From Hyphomicrobiales bacterium (GTDB lineage Bacteria; Pseudomonadota; Alphaproteobacteria; Rhizobiales; Xanthobacteraceae), in NCBI GenBank assembly GCA_009377755.1, contig WHTM01000002.1, forward strand, positions 1 through 64,000: a stretch of DNA of 64,000 bases, in the 5' to 3' direction. Below the pieces are notes generated by a model. The model did not search any database and was not told where the DNA came from. It saw nothing but the letters and a program-made list of their open reading frames with translations. A program made the translations under genes and the position numbers. The first letter of the stretch is position 1, and each line of letters starts with the position of its first letter. Shown piece after piece: positions 7,349-16,590 of this stretch.

Positions 7349-9568
7349 CTATCGAGCAATCGGCAGGCCGCTCGGGTGCTGTTCAGAGAACTTGATTTTG
7401 AACGTCGCTCCGACCATGAGCGGCGCCCCGATTGCCACCAGCGCTCCGGGCCCGAAATCGGTCGCTGTCGTCCGATACCGCTTGTCGGCGAGGTTGAGAC
7501 CCCAGAGATACGCCGCATATCGCTCGTTTTCGACGCCGATCCTTGCGTTCAGGAGTCCATAGCCGGGCTGGCGAATGGTGTTTTCGACGTCGAAATAAAA
7601 CCCTGAGCGGAACTGATACGACACCTCGGCAGTACCGACCAGGTTGTCGTACCCAACGTTCCAGTTGTATCCGACACCCACCGAACCGGAAAACTTCGAG
7701 ATATATTGCTGCCGGTTGCCGCTCGCATCGATCGTCGCCGGCGTGCCGGTCGCGAGCGCGTTCCTGAAGTCGACATAGGTGGCATCGACATATCCGAGCC
7801 CCGCACGCACCGACCAATGCTTGTCGAGTTTCAGCCGGGCCTCGAGTTCCACGCCGTATGATTTGCTCTTCGGCGCGTTCTGGATCGGGGTTGATTGGGT
7901 GGCGACGTTGAATGTCTGGACCTGCTGGTTGCGCCAGTCCATGAAAAAGACGCTGCCATTCAACGAAAGACGATCGTCGAAGAAGCGGCCTTTCCAGCCG
8001 GCCTCATAGCTCCAGAGGGTTTCGGCATCGAAAGCCTTCTCGTCGCCGACGGCGACGAACCCGGTATTGAATCCTCCCGACTTGTAGCCGCGGCTGACGC
8101 TGGCATAGAGGTTGAGTTTCTCGGTCAGGTCGTACTGGATGCCAAACCGCGGCGTGACGTAGGGCGCCGATAAGCTGGCCCGATACGACGGAACAAAACC
8201 TGCCACGACGGGCGCGAAGATCGTATTGAAGGACGCGTTATCAGACTGAAAGTTGTACGAGAAATCCTTATGGTCATAACCAACCCGCGCGCCACCGAAA
8301 ATTTTCCAGCGATCGGTCAACGCTAAGGTCCCATCCGCAAAGGCGGCTACAGCGGTTGTGTCCGTCACGCCCTTCGACTGCAAGGTCACGCTGCTTCCGG
8401 TCAGGAAGCCTCCCGGATCGAACGTATTGGTGAGTCCATATTGGCGCGACCCTTCGCTACGCTCCGCGAACAAGCCAGCCACCCACTTGAACCGCTCATT
8501 GCGATCCGACTCGTAGCGGAGTTCCTGCGAGATTTGGTTATAGCTGCCGTTGAAGGGGTTGTCGGCGCGATACTGGAAGCCGGCGACGCCGAACCCCTGA
8601 AAGAACGCGTTGGTTGCCGCGAAGTAGCCCTGCGGAAACGGGTTGCCCTTGAAGTCAGTTTCGTTGGTGCGGAAGCTTGTCAGCGAGACAATCCGGTCGC
8701 CGTTATCGAGGCGGGCGGTAAGCTGTGCCCGTGCCGTCGTGGTATCGAGCGTTCCATTGAACGGGTTGAGAATATCGACGCTGCGGCGGCCGGACTTGAA
8801 ATCGGCGTCCGTCATGAACGCGCCGTCGAAGGTTCTTTGGCGCTCGTGTTCGATGCTGCCAAGGAATTCGACAGCGCCGTTGATTGGGCCGCGGATGCTT
8901 AAACGTCCGACGACGTCCTGGAACGAGTTGATCGTCTGTCCGGTGGCGACGTCGGGCGTGTAGCCATCGTTCCGTGAGCCGGAAATTGCGCCGCGCACGG
9001 CCCAGCCAGCGTTTCCCAGCGGTGTGTTGAAGAATCCGAATCCGCGCAGCGTGTTGAACCGCCCGTACTCTGCGCCCAATTCGCCGTAGGCCCGTGATGG
9101 ATCGGGAACGTTGGAGATGATGTTGATTGAACCGGCGAGATTGTTGCGTCCATAGAGGGTGCCTTGCGGGCCGCGCAGGATTTCCACGCGATCGACGTCC
9201 AGCAGGCCGCCGCTGTAGGTTTGCGACGCACCCGCTGGCACGCCGTCAACGTAGAGGCCGACGGCCGGATCGGTGTCGATGAGAGCCGATCCGACGCCGC
9301 GGATCGCCGTGAAGTTCGTGTAGAGGCTCCCGGACACGGTGCCCATTTGCGTGTTGGGTGTGGCGCTGAGAACTTGGTCGCGGCGGGTGATCTGGCCTTG
9401 CTCGATGCGTTGGCCGCTCCAGACGTCGATGCTGATCGGCACGTCGCCAGCCTGCTCCGGCCGCTTCTGTGCCGTCACGGTGATCTCGTCGAGCGTCACG
9501 GCTTGTTGCGCAAGAGCCGGCCAAGAGACCGAGGTTAGCAATAAGACTAGGAAATGACGGCTATACAT
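7349..9568 (-). CDS. TonB-dependent outer-membrane receptor
   Basis: 739 residues from ATG 9568: a signal peptide (LVLLLTSVSWPALAQ), a TonB box near LDEITVTAQKR, a plug domain with R-D-Q-V-L-S-A, V-x-L-Y-V-D-G-V-P, and VEILRGPQGTLYGRNNLAGS, then a 22-strand-type barrel ending N-L-A-D-K-R-Y-R and a final phenylalanine-rich strand. It imports an iron chelate or other scarce ligand using TonB energy. The AraC regulator directly upstream on the same strand resembles the PchR/FptA layout for siderophore receptors, but the plug sequence is of the broad kind also used for plant-derived or vitamin ligands. Confidence 0.93.
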   Translation of the reverse strand: MYSRHFLVLLLTSVSWPALAQQAVTLDEITVTAQKRPEQAGDVPISIDVWSGQRIEQGQITRRDQVLSATPNTQMGTVSGSLYTNFTAIRGVGSALIDTDPAVGLYVDGVPAGASQTYSGGLLDVDRVEILRGPQGTLYGRNNLAGSINIISNVPDPSRAYGELGAEYGRFNTLRGFGFFNTPLGNAGWAVRGAISGSRNDGYTPDVATGQTINSFQDVVGRLSIRGPINGAVEFLGSIEHERQRTFDGAFMTDADFKSGRRSVDILNPFNGTLDTTTARAQLTARLDNGDRIVSLTSFRTNETDFKGNPFPQGYFAATNAFFQGFGVAGFQYRADNPFNGSYNQISQELRYESDRNERFKWVAGLFAERSEGSRQYGLTNTFDPGGFLTGSSVTLQSKGVTDTTAVAAFADGTLALTDRWKIFGGARVGYDHKDFSYNFQSDNASFNTIFAPVVAGFVPSYRASLSAPYVTPRFGIQYDLTEKLNLYASVSRGYKSGGFNTGFVAVGDEKAFDAETLWSYEAGWKGRFFDDRLSLNGSVFFMDWRNQQVQTFNVATQSTPIQNAPKSKSYGVELEARLKLDKHWSVRAGLGYVDATYVDFRNALATGTPATIDASGNRQQYISKFSGSVGVGYNWNVGYDNLVGTAEVSYQFRSGFYFDVENTIRQPGYGLLNARIGVENERYAAYLWGLNLADKRYRTTATDFGPGALVAIGAPLMVGATFKIKFSEQHPSGLPIAR

Positions 9569-9655
9569 TGGCCCCTCACAACGCCTTTGGGGGCATTCAT
9601 CGCAAAGTTTCCGCGGGGAAGAGACGATCTCCACTTATGCGATTGGACAAAGCGC

Positions 9656-10597
9656 TTATGAGAAGCGTCTGATGGCGCTGGGCGGATGACCGAAACGCCG
9701 CCTGAAGGCGGCCGTGAAATTGGCCGGATGCGTATACCCGCTGCGATAGGCCGCTTCTGAAACACTGACCGAATGCTGTTCGATAAGCTCACGGCCGAAC
9801 AGCAGACGACGCTCCTGGATGTAGCGCCCTAGACCTATTCCAAACGCCGTGGCGAAATCCTGCTTCAGTTTGCTCGGGCTGACTGCAAACTCCGTCGCGA
9901 GCGCTGTGATCGTCGTAATGAGCGCCGGGTCGCGATCGATCTGCTCCTGCACGGCGACGATGCGATCGAGAGCCAGCGGCGTCAGATTCGCCGGCAGCAG
10001 GTATGTGGTATTTCCCTGAAACTCTGCCGTTAGCAAAGCCAGCAAATCGAGAGCCCGGCTTTCCAGATACAGTGCCGTGACGATACCCAATCCGGGAGGA
10101 TGCTGGATGGCCCAGGCAATCTGCCGCAATCTTGCGTCCAGCGCACGACGTCGCGTAGCCGTCGGGCGTTCGATGGCCGCGTGCATCGCGTCGAACGCCG
10201 GATCGTCGCCGAAACGCGCCTCGGCGAATTCGAACCATTGTGGCGTGACGATCAATTCCACCGTGTGCACCGGGTGAGCGCGCAGAATGATCTTGCGTGT
10301 TGAGACGCGTTCGTTGGTGGAGGAAATCCAGACTTGCCCCGGTCGGAATCCCGTGTCGAGCTTTGGCGTCTTGCCGTGGGCGTACCCGTTGAGCACGACA
10401 CTCAGACACACCGCCGGAAAGGTTTCACTTTCGACGAGGACCGGTTCTGTCAGGCGGAGTTCGGTCGCGAGTAGGCTCAGCCCCGGTTGAACCTGCACAT
10501 TGCGGATGCAGGATGAGCGATGGACGGCGCGAGGTGTTCGGAGGGCCGCTTCGAAACGGGTTAGATCGACTTCTTCGTGAGCAGCCTGAATTTCCAT
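9656..10597 (-). CDS. AraC-family transcriptional regulator
   Basis: 313 residues from ATG 10597 (a TTG at 10639 has no ribosome site). The C-terminal ~100 residues hold two helix-turn-helix motifs typical of AraC: ALATEFAVSPSKLKQDF and VSEAAYRSGYTHPANFTAAF, ending F-G-H-P-P-S-A-I-R. The N-terminal half is a ligand-binding domain of the PchR type. It lies 87 bases upstream of the TonB-dependent receptor on the same strand, so it most likely activates the receptor when the ligand has been imported. Confidence 0.9.
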   Translation of the reverse strand: MEIQAAHEEVDLTRFEAALRTPRAVHRSSCIRNVQVQPGLSLLATELRLTEPVLVESETFPAVCLSVVLNGYAHGKTPKLDTGFRPGQVWISSTNERVSTRKIILRAHPVHTVELIVTPQWFEFAEARFGDDPAFDAMHAAIERPTATRRRALDARLRQIAWAIQHPPGLGIVTALYLESRALDLLALLTAEFQGNTTYLLPANLTPLALDRIVAVQEQIDRDPALITTITALATEFAVSPSKLKQDFATAFGIGLGRYIQERRLLFGRELIEQHSVSVSEAAYRSGYTHPANFTAAFRRRFGHPPSAIRRFS

Positions 10598-10883
10598 ATC
10601 TAGGTCACGCGAACCGCGGCGGGCGTTGGCATCTTCCAATAGACCGATCGGAATAACCCTGCAATCTCAATACTTTAGATCGCCTCTAAGCTAGGGATTC
10701 CCTTTGTGCTGTGGCAGAGCGCTGATAGTCCGGGCTAGTTGGTAGCCTATCCTTCTGCCGCCGTCCTTTGCACGTGTCCCGAATACGCCGTTGGCGGCGG
10801 CCTTCGGGCTCGGATATAGTCCCGCACAATTCCTCGACCCTGTTCCGTCGCAAGTTTGGATTTCCTCCAACGGCCGTTGACCG

Positions 10884-11867
10884 CTACTCGACCTTGATCT
10901 TGGCGGTGCGGATCACCTCGCCCCACTTCGCGATCTCCTCGCGCTGGAAACCGGCAAACCGCTCGGCTGTGCTGCCGACCAGATCGAGACCCAAAGAGGC
11001 TGCGCGCTGGGCGACGTCAGGCTGGCGCAGCGCATGCGCCACCTCCTGCTGCAGGCGGGAGACGATCGCAGCGGGAGTGCCCGCGCGCACGACCATGCCG
11101 TACCAGTTCACCACTTCGAAGTTCGGCAGCGTCTCCTTCGCGAGCGGCACATCAGGCAGGGCCGCGATTCGCTTCGGTCCCGTCGTCGCGAGCGCCCGGA
11201 TATGGCCGGCCTCGATGTGCGGCTGCGCGATCGCGAGCGCATCGAACAGGAACTGCACCTGGCCGCTGATCAGGCCCGTCATGGCCGGTGAGCTGCCGCG
11301 ATAGGGCACATGGACGGCGCGGATTCCCGCCTGGAGGTTCAGCAGTTCGCCGGATAGATGCGGCAGGCCGCCGTTGCCGCTGGACCCGAAAAAGTTTTGC
11401 TCTGGACGCGCCTTCACCACCTCGATCAGTTCCTTGAGCGACTTCGCCGGCACCGAGGGGTTCACCACCAGCACGAAGGCCAGCGAGGCGACATGCGACA
11501 GCGGCGCGAACTCGCGCTCCATGTTCATGCCGGGACGGCCGGCGTACAATACCGGATTGACCGCGAGATTGCCCGTGGTGCCGAACAGGATCGTGTGACC
11601 ATCCGGCTCGGACTGCGCGACGCCTTGGGTGGCGATCAGCCCGTTTGCTCCCGGGCGGTTCTCCACGACCACCGGTCGGCCGAGCCGCTCCGACATCTTC
11701 GGCGCTATGAGCCTTGCCAGGATGTCGATCCCGCCGCCGGGCGGAAAACCGATCACGATCCGGATTGGCCGCGAGGGGAACCCGGCTTGCGCCATCGTCC
11801 GGGATGCGAGCAGCGGGGCCGTGGCCGCACCGAACAAAAATGAGCGCCGTGTGGTCGAAGTGACCAT
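10884..11867 (-). CDS. Bug/TctC-family periplasmic solute-binding protein
   Basis: 327 residues. The N-terminus has a Tat-like TTRRSFLFG motif and ends the leader at Ala-Gln; the mature part has the Bug signature P-S-R-P-I-R-I-V-I-G-F-P-P-G-G-G and later G-L-I-A-T-Q-G-V, H-V-P-Y-R-G-S-S-P, and L-P-D-V-P-L-A-K-E. These bind carboxylates, often for tripartite tricarboxylate transporters, or act as sensors. No TctA/TctB membrane genes are nearby, as is common for expanded Bug families. It is divergent from the propeller gene at 11999. Confidence 0.92.
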   Translation of the reverse strand: MVTSTTRRSFLFGAATAPLLASRTMAQAGFPSRPIRIVIGFPPGGGIDILARLIAPKMSERLGRPVVVENRPGANGLIATQGVAQSEPDGHTILFGTTGNLAVNPVLYAGRPGMNMEREFAPLSHVASLAFVLVVNPSVPAKSLKELIEVVKARPEQNFFGSSGNGGLPHLSGELLNLQAGIRAVHVPYRGSSPAMTGLISGQVQFLFDALAIAQPHIEAGHIRALATTGPKRIAALPDVPLAKETLPNFEVVNWYGMVVRAGTPAAIVSRLQQEVAHALRQPDVAQRAASLGLDLVGSTAERFAGFQREEIAKWGEVIRTAKIKVE

Positions 11868-11998
11868 AGCTTGTCTCCCTTGTTTGCAGGATTGTTGGTC
11901 GTGTTTAGCTTGTGTTCGGCTGTGTTTGCGGCCATTGAAACATCCCGTATTTTGGGATTAGTTTGAATGCTCGGTCAAGGCCGAGCGAGGAGGACAAC

Positions 11999-13072
11999 GT
12001 GGCACAGACACCGGTCACGGCGAGTGAAGTGCATGTCTATGCCGGCACCGCCGGACATTCCGCCTGGTTCAGCGACGATCAGGGCGACAGCTTCGTGCAT
12101 CCGAACAGCCATTCCGGCATGTATCTGGAGGCCCGCGTCTGGTCGATCGCGAGTCATCCAGCGACTCCCGAGCGGCTGTTCGCGGGAACCGACGTGGGCA
12201 TCTTCCGGTGGGACGAACCGGCGGCGCGCTGGGCACACCTGCCCTCGCCGATGCAGGATGTCTGGTCGGTCGCCGTCGACACTGCCGACCCCGATGTGCT
12301 GCTCGCCGGCACGCGGCCCGCCGGCCTGTTTCGCTCGACTGACGCAGGCCGGACCTGGGTGTCGCAGATCGCGCCTGGCGTCATGCCAGCCTCCGACGTG
12401 AACGCAGGGCCGACCCGCGTCACGCAGATCCTGTTCGATCCCGTAAACGATGGCACGGTCTGGGCTACGATCGAGATCGGCGGCATCTATCGCAGCAAGG
12501 ATCGTGGCGTGACTTGGGAATTCAATGACAAGGGCCTCGTTTCCGGCGACGTGCACGGTATTGCAGTGGTGAAGCTGCCGGGCGGCGGCAAGGCGCTGCT
12601 CGCGACCACCAATCGCGGGCTGCATCGCAGCGACGACAACGGCGAGACCTGGGCCGTGCAGGAAATTCCCTCGCCCTGGCCCTACACCCGCGCAGTGGTG
12701 CCGCGCGCCGACGGCTCGGGCGTGGTGTTCCTCACCAATGGCAACGGTCCGCCCGGGAACGACGGATTCCTGCTGCGCTCGCGCGATCATGGCAAGACCT
12801 GGGAGAACGCCAGGCTGCCGGGGCCAATCGAGAGCACAGTCTGGTGCGTCGCCACCAATGCCGCCGATCCAATGCTGATCTTTGCCTGCACCAATCTCGG
12901 CGAGCTATTCCGCAGCACCGACGGCGGCGAGAGCTGGACGCGGCTGCCGCATCTGTTCGGCGAATTGCGCGCGCTGCACTGGCGCGCCCTGCCCGCAGGC
13001 ACGCAGCGCGCGGCGCATTCGCTGACTCGGCCCGTACTGAAGGCGGCGCAAATGGGATGGGTGGCAGCATGA
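11999..13072 (+). CDS. BNR/VPS10-type beta-propeller (sialidase-fold) protein
   Basis: 357 residues starting at GTG 11999, placed by GAGGAGGA just upstream. Repeated Asp-box-like motifs are seen: F-S-D-D-Q-G-D-S-F, F-R-S-T-D-A-G-R-T-W, Y-R-S-K-D-R-G-V-T-W, H-R-S-D-D-N-G-E-T-W, L-R-S-R-D-H-G-K-T-W and F-R-S-T-D-G-G-E-S-W, about six blades. Similar proteins are annotated as exo-alpha-sialidase or photosystem-type propellers; no catalytic set is evident and there is no signal peptide. It overlaps the next gene by four bases (ATGA), so the two are co-translated. Confidence 0.85.
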   Translation: MAQTPVTASEVHVYAGTAGHSAWFSDDQGDSFVHPNSHSGMYLEARVWSIASHPATPERLFAGTDVGIFRWDEPAARWAHLPSPMQDVWSVAVDTADPDVLLAGTRPAGLFRSTDAGRTWVSQIAPGVMPASDVNAGPTRVTQILFDPVNDGTVWATIEIGGIYRSKDRGVTWEFNDKGLVSGDVHGIAVVKLPGGGKALLATTNRGLHRSDDNGETWAVQEIPSPWPYTRAVVPRADGSGVVFLTNGNGPPGNDGFLLRSRDHGKTWENARLPGPIESTVWCVATNAADPMLIFACTNLGELFRSTDGGESWTRLPHLFGELRALHWRALPAGTQRAAHSLTRPVLKAAQMGWVAA

Positions 13073-13758
13073 GCACCGATCGTTTCCCGTTGAAGGTCGG
13101 CCTGATGGTCCCGGCGAACAACACCACGATGGAGGTCGAGCTCGCGGCCTGGTTGCCGGCAGGCTCGACCGTGACCACGGTCAAGATTCCCCGCGGCGCA
13201 GGGCTGCTGACGAAGGAAACGCTCCCAGCCTATCGCGACAGCGCGATCGCGCTGGCGCGGCAGCATTTCGCGAATGCAGGCCTGGATCTCATCGCCTATG
13301 GCTGCACGGCCGCAGGCTTCATCTCCGGCCCAGCCGGCGATGCGGAACTCTCCGCCATGCTGACCGAGGCGACGGGCTTGCCGGTGGTCACGACCGCGCG
13401 CGCCATGGTGAGCGCTCTGCAGCACGACAAGGCCAAGCGCATCGCGGTCGTCACGCCGTACTCCGACATGGTGAACGCGCAGCTCGAGGCGTTTCTCGCC
13501 GATGGCGGCATCAGCGTTGCCCGCCTGGACACGTTCCGCGCTCCGGACGTCACTGCGCTCGGGCGCATCACGGCCGGCGAGGTGCGCGATTTGGCGCGCG
13601 CGACGATGGGGCCGGATTGCGACGCGCTGTTCATCGGCTGCTCGCAACTGCCGACGCACGCGATTCTCGATGGCCTGGAAGCGGAATTCAGTCGCCCCGC
13701 CTGGTCTTCGATCCGCGCGACCGCCTGGGACGCCGGACGGCTGCCGGCGGCGACCTGA
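13069..13758 (+). CDS. Asp/Glu racemase-fold protein (maleate isomerase-like)
   Basis: 229 residues with the layout of maleate isomerase and arylmalonate decarboxylase: GLMVPANNTTMEVE near the start, then Y-G-C-T-A-A-G-F with the first active cysteine, and L-F-I-G-C-S-Q-L-P with the second. Both cysteines are present, which favours an isomerase or racemase over a decarboxylase. The ATG overlaps the propeller stop. Beside a Bug binding protein this fits catabolism of a small dicarboxylic acid. Confidence 0.85.
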   Translation: MSTDRFPLKVGLMVPANNTTMEVELAAWLPAGSTVTTVKIPRGAGLLTKETLPAYRDSAIALARQHFANAGLDLIAYGCTAAGFISGPAGDAELSAMLTEATGLPVVTTARAMVSALQHDKAKRIAVVTPYSDMVNAQLEAFLADGGISVARLDTFRAPDVTALGRITAGEVRDLARATMGPDCDALFIGCSQLPTHAILDGLEAEFSRPAWSSIRATAWDAGRLPAAT

Positions 13759-13769
13759 GATCCTGCCGC

Positions 13770-14582
13770 TCAACCCACCGCGCGCGCCGGAAGCGCGGCG
13801 CGCGGCTGTTCATCTGCGATTCTGGCGCAGGCTTCCTTCGCCGCCTCCGTGACCTTCGCCGCGAGTGCATCGCGCCGCCTGGACGGCACCCGATGCGCTT
13901 CGGTCGCGATGCCGAGGCTTCCCAGCACCCCACCCTCTATGTTGAACAAAGGCGCGGCGACCCCGAGGATGCCCGGCCGGAATTCCCCGATCGTGACACA
14001 ATGCCCGGCCTCGCGGATCGCTCGCAACGCAGCGCGGAACGCCTCCCAATCCGCGCCGAGGCCAGCGGCCGCGATGGCGGTGCAGTGGCGGGTGAACAGG
14101 GCACGCAGTTGGTGCGGCGGCAGATGGGCCAGAATCACCTTCGAAGCGGCGCCTGCGAACAGCGGGCGGCGCTGGCCGCGGCTGAACAGCCCGGCCGGCG
14201 CGCCTGCGGCCGGCACGTCGTCGACGCACATCACCGTGCCGCTGAACAACAGGCACAACAGCGCGCTGTGCGCGGTTTCCTGCGCAAGGCGGCGCATCGG
14301 CGGCCCCCCGCCGATGGTCACCGGATCGCACAGCCGCATGGTGCGGTCGAGCTCGATGATCCGCGGGCCTAGCATCCAAGCGCCGCCGGCGACTGGTGTC
14401 AGCAGCCCGGCCTCCTGCAGCACCTTGATGTAGCGATAGCAGGTCGAGCGCGAGGTGCCGGAGAACCGGATCAGGTCCTCGGTGGACCAGGCTGGTGCAG
14501 CGGTGGTGAACACGTCGAGCAGCGCCAGCATCTTCTCGAGGCTGCTCGCGCCGCGGGTCTGCTCTGAAGAAAATCCCAGCAT
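13770..14582 (-). CDS. IclR-family transcriptional regulator
   Basis: 270 residues from ATG 14582. A winged helix-turn-helix (LEKMLALLDVFTTAAP, then T-E-D-L-I-R-F-S-G-T-S-R-S-T-C-Y-R-Y) is followed by the IclR effector domain with S-R-G-Q-R-R-P-L-F-A-G-A-A-S-K and G-I-L-G-V-A-A-P-L-F. It is divergent from the solute-binding gene at 14651, 68 bases away, and convergent with the racemase-like gene, so it probably controls the 14651-17469 operon in response to an aromatic or dicarboxylic acid. Confidence 0.92.
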   Translation of the reverse strand: MLGFSSEQTRGASSLEKMLALLDVFTTAAPAWSTEDLIRFSGTSRSTCYRYIKVLQEAGLLTPVAGGAWMLGPRIIELDRTMRLCDPVTIGGGPPMRRLAQETAHSALLCLLFSGTVMCVDDVPAAGAPAGLFSRGQRRPLFAGAASKVILAHLPPHQLRALFTRHCTAIAAAGLGADWEAFRAALRAIREAGHCVTIGEFRPGILGVAAPLFNIEGGVLGSLGIATEAHRVPSRRRDALAAKVTEAAKEACARIADEQPRAALPARAVG

Positions 14583-14650
14583 GCTGGACAATCCGATAGC
14601 ACGCCATTAGCGTCGATTGAACCGTTCCCAGCCCGGAAATTCCCGCCGAG

Positions 14651-15589
14651 ATGCCGCCTGGCCGTCTGACCTTGCTCTCGGCCGCCGAGCGCCGCTACTG
14701 CGAGCCGCTGCTCCGCGGCTTTGCCGAGTGCCACCCGGATGTCGAGCTCGACTTCGTCTTCGGCATCAGCACCGACCTGCATCGGCGCTACCTGCAGGAG
14801 GCGGCTGCGGGCGGTTCGACCGCCGATCTGGTCTGGAGCAGCGCCATGGACCAGCAGATGGGCCTGGTGCTGGACGGACACGCGCAGCCGCACGGGGTGC
14901 GTCACACCCTGCCGCCGGAGGCCGCTTATCGCGACCTCGCCGTCGCTACCACCTGCGAACCGCTGTTCACGCTCTCCCGCGACCCGTCCGCGCCTGCCGG
15001 CACCCCGGCCGAAATCACCGCGCTGATCACCGGCGATGCTGATCGCTTTCGCGGGCGCATCGCGATCCCGGACATCGAGGCGAACGGGCTTGGGTTTTTG
15101 GCGATGCTGCGCTGGAGCCTGGAAGAATTGCATTTCGACGCTTTCCTGGACACGCTCGCGTCCTGTGCACCACGCCCCGCAGAAGCGGCGCCTGCGCTCG
15201 TATCGGCGATGGCTGAGGGGGCAGAGCTCGCGCTACATCTGCTCGGGGCCTATGCGCGGCGCGCGGTCGCCGCCGATCCGGCGCTGCACATCGCGCCCTC
15301 AGCCGCACCATCGCTCGCCGTCGCCCGCGTGGCCTTCATCCCGCGCCGCGCAGCGAATCCGGAGGCGGCCGCTGCCTTCCTCAACTACATGCTTTCCGCC
15401 GAAGGCCAGGCGGCGATCGGCGCGGCCGGGCTGTTTCCGATCACTGCGCCGCAGGCGCGACCGGTCGCGCCGATCCCGCTCGACGACGGCTTTTCACACC
15501 TCCTCGATCCAACTTCCCGAACCGCCCTACTCGCACGCTGGCGAGTCGCGCTCGGCCGCCCAACCATCAGCACTGGAGGTATCAAATGA
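14651..15589 (+). CDS. ABC-type extracellular solute-binding protein without signal peptide
   Basis: 312 residues of the iron(III)/thiamine-type binding protein fold (SBP family 1): LTLLSAAERRYCEPLLRGF, D-L-V-W-S-S-A-M-D, a central I-A-I-P-D-I-E-A-N-G-L-G-F, and the C-terminal V-A-F-I-P-R-R-A-A-N-P-E-A-A-A-A-F. No signal peptide is visible at the first start and none upstream in frame, which is odd for a periplasmic protein. It may have lost its leader or act as a cytoplasmic sensor. It overlaps the next gene by four bases. Confidence 0.8.
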   Translation: MPPGRLTLLSAAERRYCEPLLRGFAECHPDVELDFVFGISTDLHRRYLQEAAAGGSTADLVWSSAMDQQMGLVLDGHAQPHGVRHTLPPEAAYRDLAVATTCEPLFTLSRDPSAPAGTPAEITALITGDADRFRGRIAIPDIEANGLGFLAMLRWSLEELHFDAFLDTLASCAPRPAEAAPALVSAMAEGAELALHLLGAYARRAVAADPALHIAPSAAPSLAVARVAFIPRRAANPEAAAAFLNYMLSAEGQAAIGAAGLFPITAPQARPVAPIPLDDGFSHLLDPTSRTALLARWRVALGRPTISTGGIK

Positions 15590-16560
15590 TGAATCGTCGC
15601 ACGCTGCTTCGCGCCGCCGCCCTCGCCCCGCTCGCCGCGGCGGGACCTGCCTTCGACCAGGCCGGCTGGCCGGACCGGGTGATCCGCATCGTCGTGCCCT
15701 TCGCGCCGGGCTCTTTCACCGATGTTTCCGCGCGGCTCCTGGCCGTCGAGCTGACGGAACAGCTCGGCCAGTCCGTGGTCGTCGAGAACCGCAGCGGGGC
15801 AGGCGGCACGGCCGGCACGACGGCAGTCGTGCGCGCGGCGCCTGACGGCAACACGCTGCTGCTCACCGATACGTCGCTGTCGATCTCTCCGGGCATCTAT
15901 CCGAACCTGCCCTACGACCCGGTAAAGGATCTGGCGCAGATCAGCCGGATTGCGGACTCGCCCTCGATCCTGCTGGTGCGGCCGGGCCTCGGACCGCGCA
16001 CCCTTGCGGAACTGGTGGCGCTTGCAAAGCAGAGGCCGGGCGAGATCACGTTCGGCTCTGGCGGGCCGGGATCGTCCGCGCATCTCGCGATGGAACTGCT
16101 GCTGAACGTGGCCGGAGTGCGGGCGCTGCATGTGCCGTTCCGCGGCGTGGCGGCGGCGATCACCGAAGTCATCGCCGGCCGCGTCGACATGGCGATCGCG
16201 AGCCTGGCTTCCGGCGTGGCGCATGTGAAAGGCGGCACGCTGCTCGGCCTCGCCGTCTCGGGAGAGAAGCGCAGCGCCTTGCTTCCGGAGGTGCCGACCT
16301 TCATCGAGGCGGGCCAGCCACGCTACGACATGTCGTATTGGTGGGGTGTCGCCGCGCCAGCGCGCACGCCGCCGCCGATCATCGAACGGCTGAACCGCGA
16401 GATCGTCCGCGCCTGCGCCCAACCGCGGCTGCGGGAGGCCTTCCTGAAGCAAGCCGCCGTCGCCGTCACCTCAACGCCGGCGGAAATGACGCGCCATCTG
16501 GAGCGCGAGGTCGGCGTCTGGCGCGAGGTGATCAAGAGCGCGAAAGTGACCATCCAGTAG
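15586..16560 (+). CDS. Bug/TctC-family periplasmic solute-binding protein
   Basis: 324 residues. The leader (NRRTLLRAAALAPLAAAGPAF) has a twin-Arg look; the mature part opens WPDRVIRIVVPFAPGSFTDV, the Bug ligand loop, followed by V-V-E-N-R-S-G-A-G-G-T, H-V-P-F-R-G-V-A-A-A and L-L-P-E-V-P-T-F-I-E-A-G. Bug proteins bind carboxylates. The start overlaps the upstream stop (ATGA) and the LigI-like hydrolase follows after 30 bases, so this is an uptake-and-catabolism operon. No permease gene is present in the window for it. Confidence 0.93.
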   Translation: MMNRRTLLRAAALAPLAAAGPAFDQAGWPDRVIRIVVPFAPGSFTDVSARLLAVELTEQLGQSVVVENRSGAGGTAGTTAVVRAAPDGNTLLLTDTSLSISPGIYPNLPYDPVKDLAQISRIADSPSILLVRPGLGPRTLAELVALAKQRPGEITFGSGGPGSSAHLAMELLLNVAGVRALHVPFRGVAAAITEVIAGRVDMAIASLASGVAHVKGGTLLGLAVSGEKRSALLPEVPTFIEAGQPRYDMSYWWGVAAPARTPPPIIERLNREIVRACAQPRLREAFLKQAAVAVTSTPAEMTRHLEREVGVWREVIKSAKVTIQ

Positions 16561-16590
16561 CGTCCGGTCCCAGGAAAAAGGAGAGAGCCG

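Noticed and set aside
10768-10900. Plus-strand piece reading LFRRKFGFPPTA, like the end of an AraC protein
   Set aside because: Too short and without the preceding helix; the frame then runs antisense to the Bug gene.
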